From assembly GCA_943736015.1 (NCBI GenBank), contig OX031057.1:55257001-55321000 (forward strand): a stretch of DNA of 64,000 nucleotides, read 5' to 3'. The position numbers and the translations under genes were made by a program. The notes beneath the pieces are model-generated. The model made no database searches, was not told where the DNA came from, and saw only the letters and a program-made list of their open reading frames with translations. Source of the stretch: Tridacna crocea. Lineage: Eukaryota > Mollusca > Bivalvia > Cardiida > Cardiidae. Shown in pieces: positions 1 through 11,917 of the stretch; within the stretch, counting starts at the first letter, position 1, and every line of letters begins with the position of its first letter.

Positions 1-962
1 CTAGGGCCAATGATTTGGTTACGATGACCATCTCACCCATACTTGACTGATACGTGCTGCGCATAAAATCGTAAAATCAACTTTGACATTTTCGGAGGCA
101 ACTGATACCTGTTAAACAAATCAAAGAAAGGTAATCAAAATTTTTCCCTGTTTTCTTACCAGGGTCATGAAAACATTGAACCAATTTTGACGACCATGCG
201 AGTCAAAAGTCAATTTTATGTTTAATCGCTGCGCAAAAATATAAAATTCAGAAGCAACTGGTTGCTGTTGCGGAAACTTTTTCCGATAAAAAAATCTTGT
301 TCTTGTTTGAAGAATTTAGAAGTAGGCCATAAAGATACAATAAGATGTAAGAATAACTAAAAATCAGTTTTTTTCTTTGATAGGGTAGAAAACATTGTGG
401 GAAAAGGAGAAAATGCTGGTAACCTGCATTTCTCCTTTCCTCAGATTATTTTCAAAAGCCTTCTCTTTCAGGGGTGTTAATAAAAGGCGTCATTGTGTGG
501 TAAAAGGTTAATAAGAATAAACAGATTCCCCCCCCCTTTCCCATCAGCCAATCAAATCTCTTCCCTCTCTGAAATTATCCAATCAGAGAAGCTTTAAGGA
601 AATCAGAATGGGAACCAAGAGCCAAAATCAGAATGGGAACCAACAGCCAATCAGATATGCAAAAGCCAATCAGAGAGCTTCAAAATCGCTCCAAAATGGC
701 GCCATAATTTATCGAAAAAAACAGTGAAAAAAAAACGGCATAAAAGTGGATTTAAAGTCTTCTTTAAAGGCTGCTGTGCAGTCCTTGGCGAACTGCCAGG
801 CATGCACCATCCACACATGCCAGATTTCACTGAAAATGGGCAAACATTTAAGAAAATAGGGGCGCAGCAGACCTTGTTATGGTCTTTTCAAGCCCCTTGC
901 AAGAATGCAAGAATTACTTCCCTTAGACCCTCGATGCAAGCCCCCCCCCAAGCACTTGAGTG

Positions 963-1056
963 TAGGACAAAACCCCCCTAGGACAAAACCCCCCTGGACA
1001 AAACCCCCCTAGGACAAAACCCCCCTAGGATAAAACCCCCCTAGGACAAAACCCCC
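963..1056 (+). repeat. Left terminal array of ~17 bp repeats, 6 copies
   Basis: Six imperfect copies of TAGGACAAAACCCCCC lie head to tail. One is shortened (TGGACAAAACCCCCC) and one has GGATAAAA. The array ends in GGACAAAACCCCCATC. Confidence 0.93.
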
Positions 1057-1720
1057 ATCATATATAAAAAGCATATAAACAGCTCATATTTTTTCATGCT
1101 TTCCATATTTTTTGCCTTTTTACTTTATTTCTTAAACAGGTTTAGACAAAATGGAATAAAATTTCATTGTACTTGCAATAGGAAAACTGAACTTTTAACT
1201 TGGTATTTTTTCTTTTCTCATACCACTTTCCAAAAGGAGGTCAACAATATGCACGGCTAGTGACGTGGAAAAGAAAACACACCGAATTGGTCTAATTCAA
1301 AAATTTTATAATACGCAAATGAAGCTCATTAAACAACACCATGAATTTCAGTAGTAAAATATCATGTAACCATATAATGTATTAGAGCCTGTGCGTGGCG
1401 TTTCCAATTGTTATACATATGCGTAAAAGTGAAGACTCAGATCAGCCTGGGCATGCGCAGTCTGACCAAAGTCATCACTATGCGCTCTGTAGATAGGTAG
1501 TGACTCAAAGTCTTTTGAGATGATCACAAAATTTTCTAAATGCACAGACATAAAGAAAAAAAAATTTTAAAGAAAAAAAAAACAATTTAAAAACACATTT
1601 CTGGTCATAAAGAAAAAAAAAACATTTTTAAAAACACATTTTTGGTCATAAACACAATTTTAAGAAAAAAAACTTAAAAAATCAATTTAACTTATACGAA
1701 TTAATTATTTTTTACAACCA

Positions 1721-1830
1721 GGGGGGTTTTGTCCACTTTTCACTTAAGGGTGTGGGGGTTTTGTCCATGGGGGTTTTGTCCATGGGGGTTTTGTCCTAGG
1801 GGGCTTTTGTCCTAGGGGGGTTTTGTCCGT
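1721..1830 (-). repeat. Right terminal array of ~17 bp repeats, inverted, 6 copies
   Basis: Six copies of the reverse complement (GGGGGGTTTTGTCC) are present. The innermost is separated from the rest by a ~20 bp spacer. Linkers are CATGG or CTAGG, and one copy has GGGCTTTTGTCC. Confidence 0.93.
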
Positions 1831-2575
1831 ACCCCAAGCACTTCACTGGATTCGCTTTTCTAACTCAGCCAACAATAAATGCTGCACATTGAAACTTTCA
1901 ATAAGCCAAAGTGATCAATGTACAGTGTAAAAAAGCCCCAGAAATTAATGCAACAAATGGCTAAAAAAAGACTGAAAACTCTTTTTGTTGCTTCCTATTG
2001 CATATATCAAACAAAGGCAAATGAAGTGTAATTTTTCTAATCTCTACAAACCGCAACAAGAAACCAAGTTACGTTGACTACAGTCTCATATATGCCAGTT
2101 ACGCTCATGCGAAAACCCCAGAAAATAATGTGACAAGTGGCTAAAAAAAGACTGAATGCTTCTTATTGCATAAATCAAACAAATGGAACAAAATTTTTAA
2201 TGTATATTTTTTTCCTCCAATCTCTTTATACCATGAAGACAAGTCTATTTATGTTGACTACGGTCTCAAAGGTGCCGGTTACGTATCCGTGAAAACGCGA
2301 AAAATCGACTTACGGAACAGTTCATAGCAGATGACACCTGTTGCTTGATAGGTCAAATATAGGGAACTTAATTTCTAATATCTGTTTTTTACTTCTCTAG
2401 CCTTTTTTTACCGTGACAAAAAACCCATTTAGGTTGTCTCTTGTCTCGCAGGTGCCGGTTACGTACCCGCGAAAACATGAAAAATCGACTTACAGAACAT
2501 TTTATAGCAGACGACAACTGTTGCTTAAAGTCAATTATAGGGATTTTTCTATTTTTTCTTTTTCATTTTCTCTCA

Positions 2576-4263
2576 CTAGGGCCAATGATTTGGTTACGAT
2601 GACCATCTCACCCATACTTGACTGATACGTGCTGCGCATAAAATCGTAAAATCAACTTTGACATTTTTGGAGGCAACTGATACCTGTTAAACAAATCAAA
2701 GAAAGGTAATCAAAATTTTTCCCTGTTTTCTTACCAGGGTCATGAAAACATTGAACCAATTTTGACGACCGTGCGAGTCAAAAGTCAATTTTATGTTTAA
2801 TCGCTGCGCAAAAATATAAAATTCAGAAGCAACTGGTTGCTGTTGCGGAAACTTTTTCCGATAAAAAAATCTTGTTCTTGTTTGAAGAATTTAGAAGTAG
2901 GCCATAAAGATACAATAAGATGTAAGAATAACTAAAAATCAGTTTTTTTCTTTGATAGGGTAGAAAACATTGTGGGAAAAGGAGAAAATGCTGGTAACCT
3001 GCATTTCTCCTTTCCTCAGATTATTTTCAAAAGCCTTCTCTTTCAGGGGTGTTAATAAAAGGCGTCATTGTGTGGTAAAAGGTTAATAAGAATAAACAGA
3101 TTCCCCCCCCTTTCCCATCAGCCAATCAAATCTCTTCCCTCTCTGAAATTATCCAATCAGAGAAGCTTTAAGGAAATCAGAATGGGAACCAAGAGCCAAA
3201 ATCAGAATGGGAACCAACAGCCAATCAGATATTCAACAGCCAATCAGAGAGCTTCAAAATCGCTCCAAAATGGCGCCATAATTTATCAAAAAAAACAGTG
3301 AAAAAAAACGGCATAAAAGTGGATTTAAAGTCTTCTTTAAAGGCTGCTGTGCAGTCCTTGGCGAACTGCCAGGCATGCACCATCCACACATGCCAGATTT
3401 CACTGAAAATGGGCAAACATTTAAGAAAATAGGGGCGCAGCAGACCTTGTTATGGTCTTTTCAAGCCCCTTGCAAGAATGCAAGAATTACTTCCCTTAGA
3501 CCCTCGATGCAAGCCCCCCCCCCAAGCACTTCACTGGATTCGCTTTTCTAACTCAGCCCACAATAAATGCTGCACATTGAAACTTTCAATAAGCCAAAGT
3601 GATCAATGTACAGTGTAAAAAAGCCCCAGAAATTAATGCAACAAATGGCTAAAAAAAGACTGAAAACTCTTTTTGTTGCTTCCTATTGCATATATCAAAC
3701 AAAGGCAAATGAAGTGTAATTTTTCTAATCTCTTCAAACCACAACAAGAAACCCAGTTACGTTGACTACAGTCTCATATATGCCAGTTACGCTCATGCGA
3801 AAACCCCAGAAAATAATGTGACAAGTGGCTAAAAAAAGACTGAATGCTTCTTATAGCATAAATCAAACAAATGGAACAAAATTTTTAATGTATATTTTTT
3901 TCCTCCAATCTCTTTATACCATGAAGACAAGTCTATTTATGTTGACTACGGTCTCAAAGGTGCCGGTTACGTATCCGTGAAAACGCGAAAAATCGACTTA
4001 CGGAACAGTTCATAGCAGATGACACCTGTTGCTTGATAGGTCAAATATAGGGAACTTAATTTCTAATATCTGTTTTTTACTTCTCTAGCCTTTTTTTACC
4101 GTGACAACAAACCCATTTAGGTTGTCTATTGTCTCGCAGGTGCCGGTTACATACCCGTGAAAACATGAAAAATCGACTTACGGAACATTTTATAGCAGAC
4201 AACAACTGTTGCTTAAAGTCAATTATAGGGATTTTTCTATTTTTTCTTTTCCATTTTCTCTCA
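2576..4263 (+). repeat. Array unit 2
   Basis: This is a standard unit of 1,688 bp. It shares the variants TTCAAACCACAACAAG (near 3730) and TTATAGCATAAATC (near 3850) with unit 4, as expected if units 1-2 and 3-4 are duplicates. Its last subrepeat reads GGTTACATACCCGTG, with two CpG sites converted to CpA and TpG. Confidence 0.95.
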
Positions 4264-5224
4264 CTAGGGCCAATGATTTGGTTACGATGACCATCTCACC
4301 CATACTTGACTGATACGTGCTGCGCATAAAATCGTAAAATCAACTTTGACATTTTCGGAGGCAACTGATACCTGTTAAACAAATCAAAGAAAGGTAATCA
4401 AAATTTTTCCCTGTTTTCTTACCAGGGTCATGAAAACATTGAACCAATTTTGACGACCATGCGAGTCAAAAGTCAATTTTATGTTTAATCGCTGCGCAAA
4501 AATATAAAATTCAGAAGCAACTGGTTGCTGTTGCGGAAACTTTTTCCGATAAAAAAATCTTGTTCTTGTTTGAAGAATTTAGAAGTAGGCCATAAAGATA
4601 CAATAAGATGTAAGAATAACTAAAAATCAGTTTTTTTCTTTGATAGGGTAGAAAACATTGTGGGAAAAGGAGAAAATGCTGGTAACCTGCATTTCTCCTT
4701 TCCTCAGATTATTTTCAAAAGCCTTCTCTTTCAGGGGTGTTAATAAAAGGCGTCATTGTGTGGTAAAAGGTTAATAAGAATAAACAGATTCCCCCCCCCT
4801 TTCCCATCAGCCAATCAAATCTCTTCCCTCTCTGAAATTATCCAATCAGAGAAGCTTTAAGGAAATCAGAATGGGAACCAAGAGCCAAAATCAGAATGGG
4901 AACCAACAGCCAATCAGATATGCAAAAGCCAATCAGAGAGCTTCAAAATCGCTCCAAAATGGCGCCATAATTTATCGAAAAAAACAGTGAAAAAAAAACG
5001 GCATAAAAGTGGATTTAAAGTCTTCTTTAAAGGCTGCTGTGCAGTCCTTGGCGAACTGCCAGGCATGCACCATCCACACATGCCAGATTTCACTGAAAAT
5101 GGGCAAACATTTAAGAAAATAGGGGCGCAGCAGACCTTGTTATGGTCTTTTCAAGCCCCTTGCAAGAATGCAAGAATTACTTCCCTTAGACCCTCGATGC
5201 AAGCCCCCCCCCAAGCACTTGAGT

Positions 5225-5335
5225 GTAGGACAAAACCCCCCTAGGACAAAACCCCCCTAGGACAAAACCCCCCTGGACAAAACCCCCCTAGGACAAAACC
5301 CCCCTAGGATAAAACCCCCCTAGGACAAAACCCCC
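5225..5335 (+). repeat. Left terminal array of ~17 bp repeats, 7 copies
   Basis: Seven copies are present instead of the six in the first element. The gain of CTAGGACAAAACCCCCC after duplication shows that the terminal array is itself unstable. Confidence 0.93.
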
Positions 5336-6000
5336 ATCATATATAAAAAGCATATAAACAGCTCATATTTTTTCATGCTTTCCATATTTTTTGCCTTTTT
5401 ACTTTATTTCTTAAACAGGTTTAGACAAAATGGAATAAAATTTCATTGTACTTGCAATAGGAAAACTGAACTTTTAACTTGGTATTTTTTCTTTTCTCAT
5501 ACCACTTTCCAAAAGGAGGTCAACAATATGCACGGCTAGTGACGTGGAAAAGAAAACACACCGAATTGGTCTAATTCAAAAATTTTATAATACGCAAATG
5601 AAGCTCATTAAACAACACCATGAATTTCAGTAGTAAAATATCATGTAACCATATAATGTATTAGAGCCTGTGCGTGGCGTTTCCAATTGTTATACATATG
5701 CGTAAAAGTGAAGACTCAGATCAGCCTGGGCATGCGCAGTCTGACCAAAGTCATCACTATGCGCTCTGTAGATAGGTAGTGACTCAAAGTCTTTTGAGAT
5801 GATCACAAAATTTTCTAAATGCACAGACATAAAGAAAAAAAAATTTTAAAGAAAAAAAAAACAATTTAAAAACACATTTCTGGTCATAAAGAAAAAAAAA
5901 AACATTTTTAAAAACACATTTTTGGTCATAAACACAATTTTAAGAAAAAAAACTTAAAAAATCAATTTAACTTATACGAATTAATTATTTTTTACAACCA

Positions 6001-6110
6001 GGGGGGTTTTGTCCACTTTTCACTTAAGGGTGTGGGGGTTTTGTCCATGGGGGTTTTGTCCATGGGGGTTTTGTCCTAGGGGGCTTTTGTCCTAGGGGGG
6101 TTTTGTCCGT
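6001..6110 (-). repeat. Right terminal array of ~17 bp repeats, inverted, 6 copies
   Basis: Six GGGGGTTTTGTCC-type repeats have the same arrangement and spacer as at 1721-1830. Confidence 0.93.
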
Positions 6111-6855
6111 ACCCCAAGCACTTCACTGGATTCGCTTTTCTAACTCAGCCAACAATAAATGCTGCACATTGAAACTTTCAATAAGCCAAAGTGATCAATG
6201 TACAGTGTAAAAAAGCCCCAGAAATTAATGCAACAAATGGCTAAAAAAAGACTGAAAACTCTTTTTGTTGCTTCCTATTGCATATATCAAACAAAGGCAA
6301 ATGAAGTGTAATTTTTCTAATCTCTACAAACCGCAACAAGAAACCAAGTTACGTTGACTACAGTCTCATATATGCCAGTTACGCTCATGCGAAAACCCCA
6401 GAAAATAATGTGACAAGTGGCTAAAAAAAGACTGAATGCTTCTTATTGCATAAATCAAACAAATGGAACAAAATTTTTAATGTATATTTTTTTCCTCCAA
6501 TCTCTTTATACCATGAAGACAAGTCTATTTATGTTGACTACGGTCTCAAAGGTGCCGGTTACGTATCCGTGAAAACGCGAAAAATCGACTTACGGAACAG
6601 TTCATAGCAGATGACACCTGTTGCTTGATAGGTCAAATATAGGGAACTTAATTTCTAATATCTGTTTTTTACTTCTCTAGCCTTTTTTTACCGTGACAAA
6701 AAACCCATTTAGGTTGTCTCTTGTCTCGCAGGTGCCGGTTACGTACCCGCGAAAACATGAAAAATCGACTTACAGAACATTTTATAGCAGACGACAACTG
6801 TTGCTTAAAGTCAATTATAGGGATTTTTCTATTTTTTCTTTTTCATTTTCTCTCA

Positions 6856-8541
6856 CTAGGGCCAATGATTTGGTTACGATGACCATCTCACCCATACTTG
6901 ACTGATACGTGCTGCGCATAAAATCGTAAAATCAACTTTGACATTTTTGGAGGCAACTGATACCTGTTAAACAAATCAAAGAAAGGTAATCAAAATTTTT
7001 CCCTGTTTTCTTACCAGGGTCATGAAAACATTGAACCAATTTTGACGACCGTGCGAGTCAAAAGTCAATTTTATGTTTAATCGCTGCGCAAAAATATAAA
7101 ATTCAGAAGCAACTGGTTGCTGTTGCGGAAACTTTTTCCGATAAAAAAATCTTGTTCTTGTTTGAAGAATTTAGAAGTAGGCCATAAAGATACAATAAGA
7201 TGTAAGAATAACTAAAAATCAGTTTTTTTCTTTGATAGGGTAGAAAACATTGTGGGAAAAGGAGAAAATGCTGGTAACCTGCATTTCTCCTTTCCTCAGA
7301 TTATTTTCAAAAGCCTTCTCTTTCAGGGGTGTTAATAAAAGGCGTCATTGTGTGGTAAAAGGTTAATAAGAATAAACAGATTCCCCCCCTTTCCCATCAG
7401 CCAATCAAATCTCTTCCCTCTCTTAAATTATCCAATCAGAGAAGCTTTAAGGAAATCAGAATGGGAACCAAGAGCCAAAATCAGAATGGGAACCAACAGC
7501 CAATCAGATATTCAACAGCCAATCAGAGAGCTTCAAAATCGCTCCAAAATGGCGCCATAATTTATCGAAAAAAACAGTGAAAAAAAACGGCATAAAAGTG
7601 GATTTAAAGTCTTCTTTAAAGGCTGCTGTGCAGTCCTTGGCGAACTGCCAGGCATGCACCATCCACACATGCCAGATTTCACTGAAAATGGGCAAACATT
7701 TAAGAAAATAGGGGCGCAGCAGACCTTGTTATGGTCTTTTCAAGCCCCTTGCAAGAATGCAAGAATTACTTCCCTTAGACCCTCGATGCAAGCCCCCCCC
7801 CAAGCACTTCACTGGATTCGCTTTTCTAACTCAGCCCACAATAAATGCTGCACATTGAAACTTTCAATAAGCCAAAGTGATCAATGTACAGTGTAAAAAA
7901 GCCCCAGAAATTAATGCAACAAATGGCTAAAAAAAGACTGAAAACTCTTTTTGTTGCTTCCTATTGCATATATCAAACAAAGGCAAATGAAGTGTAATTT
8001 TTCTAATCTCTTCAAACCACAACAAGAAACCCAGTTACGTTGACTACAGTCTCATATATGCCAGTTACGCTCATGCGAAAACCCCAGAAAATAATGTGAC
8101 AAGTGGCTAAAAAAAGACTGAATGCTTCTTATAGCATAAATCAAACAAATGGAACAAAATTTTTAATGTATATTTTTTTCCTCCAATCTCTTTATACCAT
8201 GAAGACAAGTCTATTTATGTTGACTACGGTCTCAAAGGTGCCGGTTACGTATCCGTGAAAACGCGAAAAATCGACTTACGGAACAGTTCATAGCAGATGA
8301 CACCTGTTGCTTGATAGGTCAAATATAGGGAACTTAATTTCTAACATCTGTTTTTTACTTCTCTAGCCTTTTTTTACTGTGACAACAAACCCATTTAGGT
8401 TGTCTATTGTCTCGCAGGTGATGGTTACGTACCCGCGAAAACATGAAAAATCGACTTACGGAACATTTTATAGCAGACGACAACTGTTGCTTAAAGTCAA
8501 TTATAGGGATTTTTCTATTTTTTCTTTTTCATTTTCTCTCA
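6856..8541 (+). repeat. Array unit 4
   Basis: This unit of 1,686 bp is the partner of unit 2. A private substitution gives CTCTTAAATTA near 7421. From about 8345 (CTAACATCTG) and in GGTGATGGTTACG near 8417 it departs from unit 2, which marks the right end of the 4.28 kb duplication. Confidence 0.95.
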
Positions 8542-10228
8542 CTAGGGCCAATGATTTGGTTACGATGACCATCTCACCCATACTTGACTGATACGTGCTG
8601 CGCATAAAATCGTAAAATCAACTTTGACATTTTCGGAGGCAACTGATACCTGTTAAACAAATCAAAGAAAGGTAATCAAAAATTTTCCCTGTTTTCTTAC
8701 CAGGGTCATGAAAACATTGAACCAATTTTGACGACCGTGCGAGTCAAAAGTCAATTTTATGTTTAATCGCTGCGCAAAAATATAAAATTCAGAAGCAACT
8801 GGTTGCTGTTGCGGAAACTTTTTCCGATAAAAAAAATCTTGTTCTTGTTTGAAGAATTTAGAAGTAGGCCATAAAGATACAATAAGATGTAAGAATAACT
8901 AAAAATCAGTTTTTTCTTTGATAGGGTAGAAAACATTGTGGGAAAAGGAGAAAATGCTGGTAACCTGCATTTCTCCTTTCCTCAGATTATTTTCAAAAGC
9001 CTTCTCTTTCAGGGGTGTTAATAAAAGGCGTCATTGTGTGGTAAAAGGTTAATAAGAATAAACAGATTCCCCCCCTTTCCCATCAGCCAATCAAATCTCT
9101 TCCCTCTCTGAAATTATCCAATCAGAGAAGCTTTTAGGAAATCAGAATGGGAACCAAGAGCCAAAATCAGAATGGGAACCAACAGCCAATCAGATATTCA
9201 ACAGCCAATGAGAGAGCTTCAAAATCGCTCCAAAATGGCGCCATAATTTATCGAAAAAAACAGTGAAAAAAAACAGCATAAAAGTGGATTTAAAGTCTTC
9301 TTTAAAGGCTGCTGTGCAGTCCTTGGCGAACTGCCAGGCATGCACCATCCACACATGCCAGATTTCACTGAAAATGGGCAAACATTTAAGAAAATAGGGG
9401 CGCAGCAGACCTTGTTATGGTCTTTTCAAGCCCCTTGCAAGAATGCAAGAATTACTTCCCTTAGACCCTCGATGCAAGCCCCCCCCCCAAGCACTTCACT
9501 GGATTCGCTTTTCTAACTCAGCCCACAATAAATGCTGCACATTGAAACTTTCAATAAGCCAAAGTGATCAATGTACAGTGTAAAAAAGCCCCAGAAATTA
9601 ATGCAACAAATGGCTAAAAAAAGACTGAAAACTCTTTTTGTTGCTTCCTATTGCATATATCAAACAAAGGCAAATGAAGTGTAATTTTTCTAATCTCTTC
9701 AAACCGCAACAAGAAACCCAGTTACGTTGACTACAGTCTCATATATGCCAGTTACGCTCATGCGAAAACCCCAGAAAATAATGTGACAAGTGGCTAAAAA
9801 AAGACTGAATGCTTCTTATTGCATAAATCAAACAAATGGAACAAAATTTTTAATGTATATTTTTTTCCTCCAATCTCTTTATACCATGAAGACAAGTCTA
9901 TTTATGTTGACTACGGTCTCAAAGGTGCCGGTTACGTATCCGTGAAAACGCGAAAAATCGACTTACGGAACAGTTCATAGCAGATGACACCTGTTGCTTG
10001 ATAGGTCAAATATAGGGAACTTAATTTCTAATATCTGTTTTTTACTTCTCTAGCCTTTTTTTACCGTGACAACAAACCCATTTAGGTTGTCTATTGTCTC
10101 GCAGGTGCCGGTTACGTACCCGCGAAAACATGAAAAATCGACTTACGGAACATTTTATAGCAGACGACAACTGTTGCTTAAAGTCAATTATAGGGATTTT
10201 TCTATTTTTTCTTTTTCATTTTCTCTCA
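8542..10228 (+). repeat. Array unit 5
   Basis: This is a standard unit of 1,687 bp. The last CCAAT box is followed by GAGAG (AGCCAATGAGAG near 9203), a variant shared with unit 6 only. It also has AAACAGCATAAAAG before the TATA-like motif. Confidence 0.95.
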
Positions 10229-11917
10229 CTAGGGCCAATGATTTGGTTACGATGACCATCTCACCCATACTTGACTGATACGTGCTGCGCATAAAATCGT
10301 AAAATCAACTTTGACATTTTCGGAGGCAACTGATACCTGTTAAACAAATCAAAGAAAGGTAATCAAAATTTTTCCCTGTTTTCTTACCAGGGTCATGAAA
10401 ACATTGAACCAATTTTGACGACCGTGCGAGTCAAAAGTCAATTTTATGTTTAATCGCTGCGCAAAAATATAAAATTCAGAAGCAACTGGTTGCTGTTGCG
10501 GAAACTTTTTCCGATAAAAAAATCTTGTTCATGTTTGAAGAATTTAGAAGTAGGCCATAAAGATACAATAAGATGTAAGAATAACTAAAAATCAGTTTTT
10601 TTCTTTGATAGGGTAGAAAACATTGTGGGAAAAGGAGAAAATGCTGGTAACCTGCATTTCTCCTTTCCTCAGATTATTTTCAAAAGCCTTCTCTTTCAGG
10701 GGTGTTAATAAAAGGCGTCATTGTGTGGTAAAAGGTTAATAAGAATAAACAGATTCGCCCGCCCTTTCCCATCAGCCAATCAAATCTCTTCTCTCCCTGA
10801 AATTATCCAATCAGAGAAGCTTTAAGGAAATCAGAATGGGAACCAAGAGCCAAAATCAGAATGGGAACCAACAGCCAATCAGATATTCAACAGCCAATGA
10901 GAGAGCTTCAAAATCGCTCCAAAATGGCGCCATAATTTATCGAAAAAAACAGTGAAAAAAAACGGCATAAAAGTGGATTTAAAGTCTTCTTTAAAGGCTG
11001 CTGTGCAGTCCTTGGCGAACTGCCAGGCATGCACCATCCACACATGCCAGATTTCACTGAAAATGGGCAAACATTTAAGAAAATAGGGGCGCAGCAGACC
11101 TTGTTATGGTCTTTTCAAGCCCCTTGCAAGAATGCAAGAATTACTTCCCTTAGACCCTCGATGCAAGCCCCCCCCCCAAGCACTTCACTGGATTCGCTTT
11201 TCTAACTCAGCCCACAATAAATGCTGCACATTGAAACTTTCAATAAGCCAAAGTGATCAATGTACAGTGTAAAAAAGCCCCAGAAATTAATGCAACAAAT
11301 GGCTAAAAAAAGACTGAAAACTCTTTTTGTTGCTTCCTATTGCATATATCAAACAAAGGCAAATGAAGTGTAATTTTTCTAATCTCTTCAAACCGCAACA
11401 AGAAACCCAGTTACGTTGACTACAGTCTCATATATGCCAGTTACGCTCATGCGAAAACCCCAGAAAATAATGTGACAAGTGGCTAAAAAAAGACTGAATG
11501 CTTCTTATTGCATAAATCAAACAAATGGAACAAAATTTTTAATGTATATTTTTTTCCTCCAATCTCTTTATACCATGAAGACAAGTCTATTTATGTTGAC
11601 TACGGTCTCAAAGGTGCCGGTTACGTATCCGTGAAAACGCGAAAAATCGACTTACAGAACAGTTCATAGCAGATGACACCTGTTGCTTGATAGGTCAAAT
11701 ATAGGGAACTTAATTTCTAATATCTGTTTTTTACTTCTCTAGCCTTTTTTTACTGTGACAACAAACCCATTTAGGTTGTCTATTGTCTCGCAGGTGCCGG
11801 TTACGTACCCGCGAAAACATGAAAAATCGACTTACGGAACATTTTATAGCAGACGACAACTGTTGCTTAAAGTCAATTATAGGGATTTTTCTATTTTTTC
11901 TTTTTCATTTTCTCTCA
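10229..11917 (+). repeat. Array unit 6
   Basis: This is a standard unit of 1,689 bp. The first poly-C tract is broken by two G residues (GATTCGCCCGCCC near 10755). It shares the AGCCAATGAGAG variant with unit 5. Confidence 0.95.

Larger units (their letters stand above)
958..1835. mobile_element. Non-autonomous DNA-transposon-like element with 17 bp-repeat inverted termini, copy 1
   Basis: An 878 bp insertion interrupts unit 1. AAGCACTT occurs just before it (950-957) and just after it (1836-1843), while uninterrupted units have it once, so this is an 8 bp target-site duplication; CCCCAAGCACTT (12 bp) is also duplicated if the flanking Cs are counted. The left end is an array of TAGGACAAAACCCCCC-type repeats. 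The right end is the same repeat in inverted orientation, so the termini form a long imperfect inverted repeat. The AT-rich interior holds no transposase frame. An 8 bp duplication fits hAT-type elements, but the family cannot be fixed without a database comparison. Confidence 0.85.
1..2575 (+). repeat. Array unit 1 (with 0.88 kb transposon insertion)
   Basis: The first unit is 2,575 bp long because an 878 bp element interrupts it at 958-1835. A private variant at about 655-670 (ATATGCAAAAGCC in place of the usual ATATTCAACAGCC) is shared only with unit 3, which shows that the two were copied from one another. Confidence 0.95.
1..4066 (+). repeat. Two-unit segmental duplication, copy 1 of 2 (~4.28 kb period)
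   Basis: Units 1-2 up to about 4066 match units 3-4 (4264-8344), including the same transposon at the same site and the private ATATGCAAAAGCC variant. The match may extend left of the window. Differences noticed are a 17 bp repeat gained in copy 2, poly-C slippage, and a few substitutions (TTTATCAAAA near 3285, CTCTTAAATTA near 7421). Confidence 0.92.
5221..6115. mobile_element. Non-autonomous DNA-transposon-like element, copy 2 (895 bp)
   Basis: This is the same element as at 958-1835, at the same place in the unit with the same AAGCACTT duplication (5213-5220 and 6116-6123). It therefore reached this position by segmental duplication rather than by a second insertion. The only length difference is one extra 17 bp repeat in the left array. 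The interior (e.g. GGCATGCGCAG near 5729 and the A-rich stretch at about 5830-5990) is the same. Confidence 0.85.
4264..6855 (+). repeat. Array unit 3 (with 0.90 kb transposon insertion)
   Basis: This unit is 2,592 bp, the same as unit 1 apart from one extra 17 bp repeat inside the inserted element at 5221-6115. All positions before the extra repeat are offset by 4,263 bp from unit 1 and later ones by 4,280 bp. Confidence 0.95.
4264..8344 (+). repeat. Two-unit segmental duplication, copy 2 of 2 (~4.28 kb period)
   Basis: This is the partner of 1-4066. The match breaks at 8345 (CTAACATCTG against CTAATATCTG) and further differences follow. The breakpoint lies inside subrepeat A rather than at a unit boundary, as expected for out-of-register recombination between homologous units. 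Confidence 0.92.

Noticed and set aside
1721-1830. GGGGTTTTG runs as a telomere-like repeat
   Set aside because: The repeat is a 16-17 bp motif including GTCC and TAGG or ATGG, present in only six copies in each orientation inside a transposon-like element. It is not a simple telomeric array.
950-1843. Two independent insertions of the 0.9 kb element in units 1 and 3
   Set aside because: Site, orientation, flanking duplication and neighbouring private variants are the same, so one insertion followed by block duplication is simpler.
3225-3416. Minus-strand 63-codon frame in most units (PIFSEIWHVWMVHAWQ...)
   Set aside because: It starts at TTG and runs antisense through the promoter-like block. 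It has hydrophobic stretches but no independent support, and it disappears or changes with A-tract length.
8379-8591. A 70-codon frame recurring in most units (TTNPFRLSIVSQVPVTYP...)
   Set aside because: It begins at GTG, not ATG, and simply crosses subrepeat B into C of the next unit. Unit 33 has lost the GTG, and the related subrepeat A has stops in the corresponding frame. No known domain is recognisable. Conservation is explained by array homogeneity.
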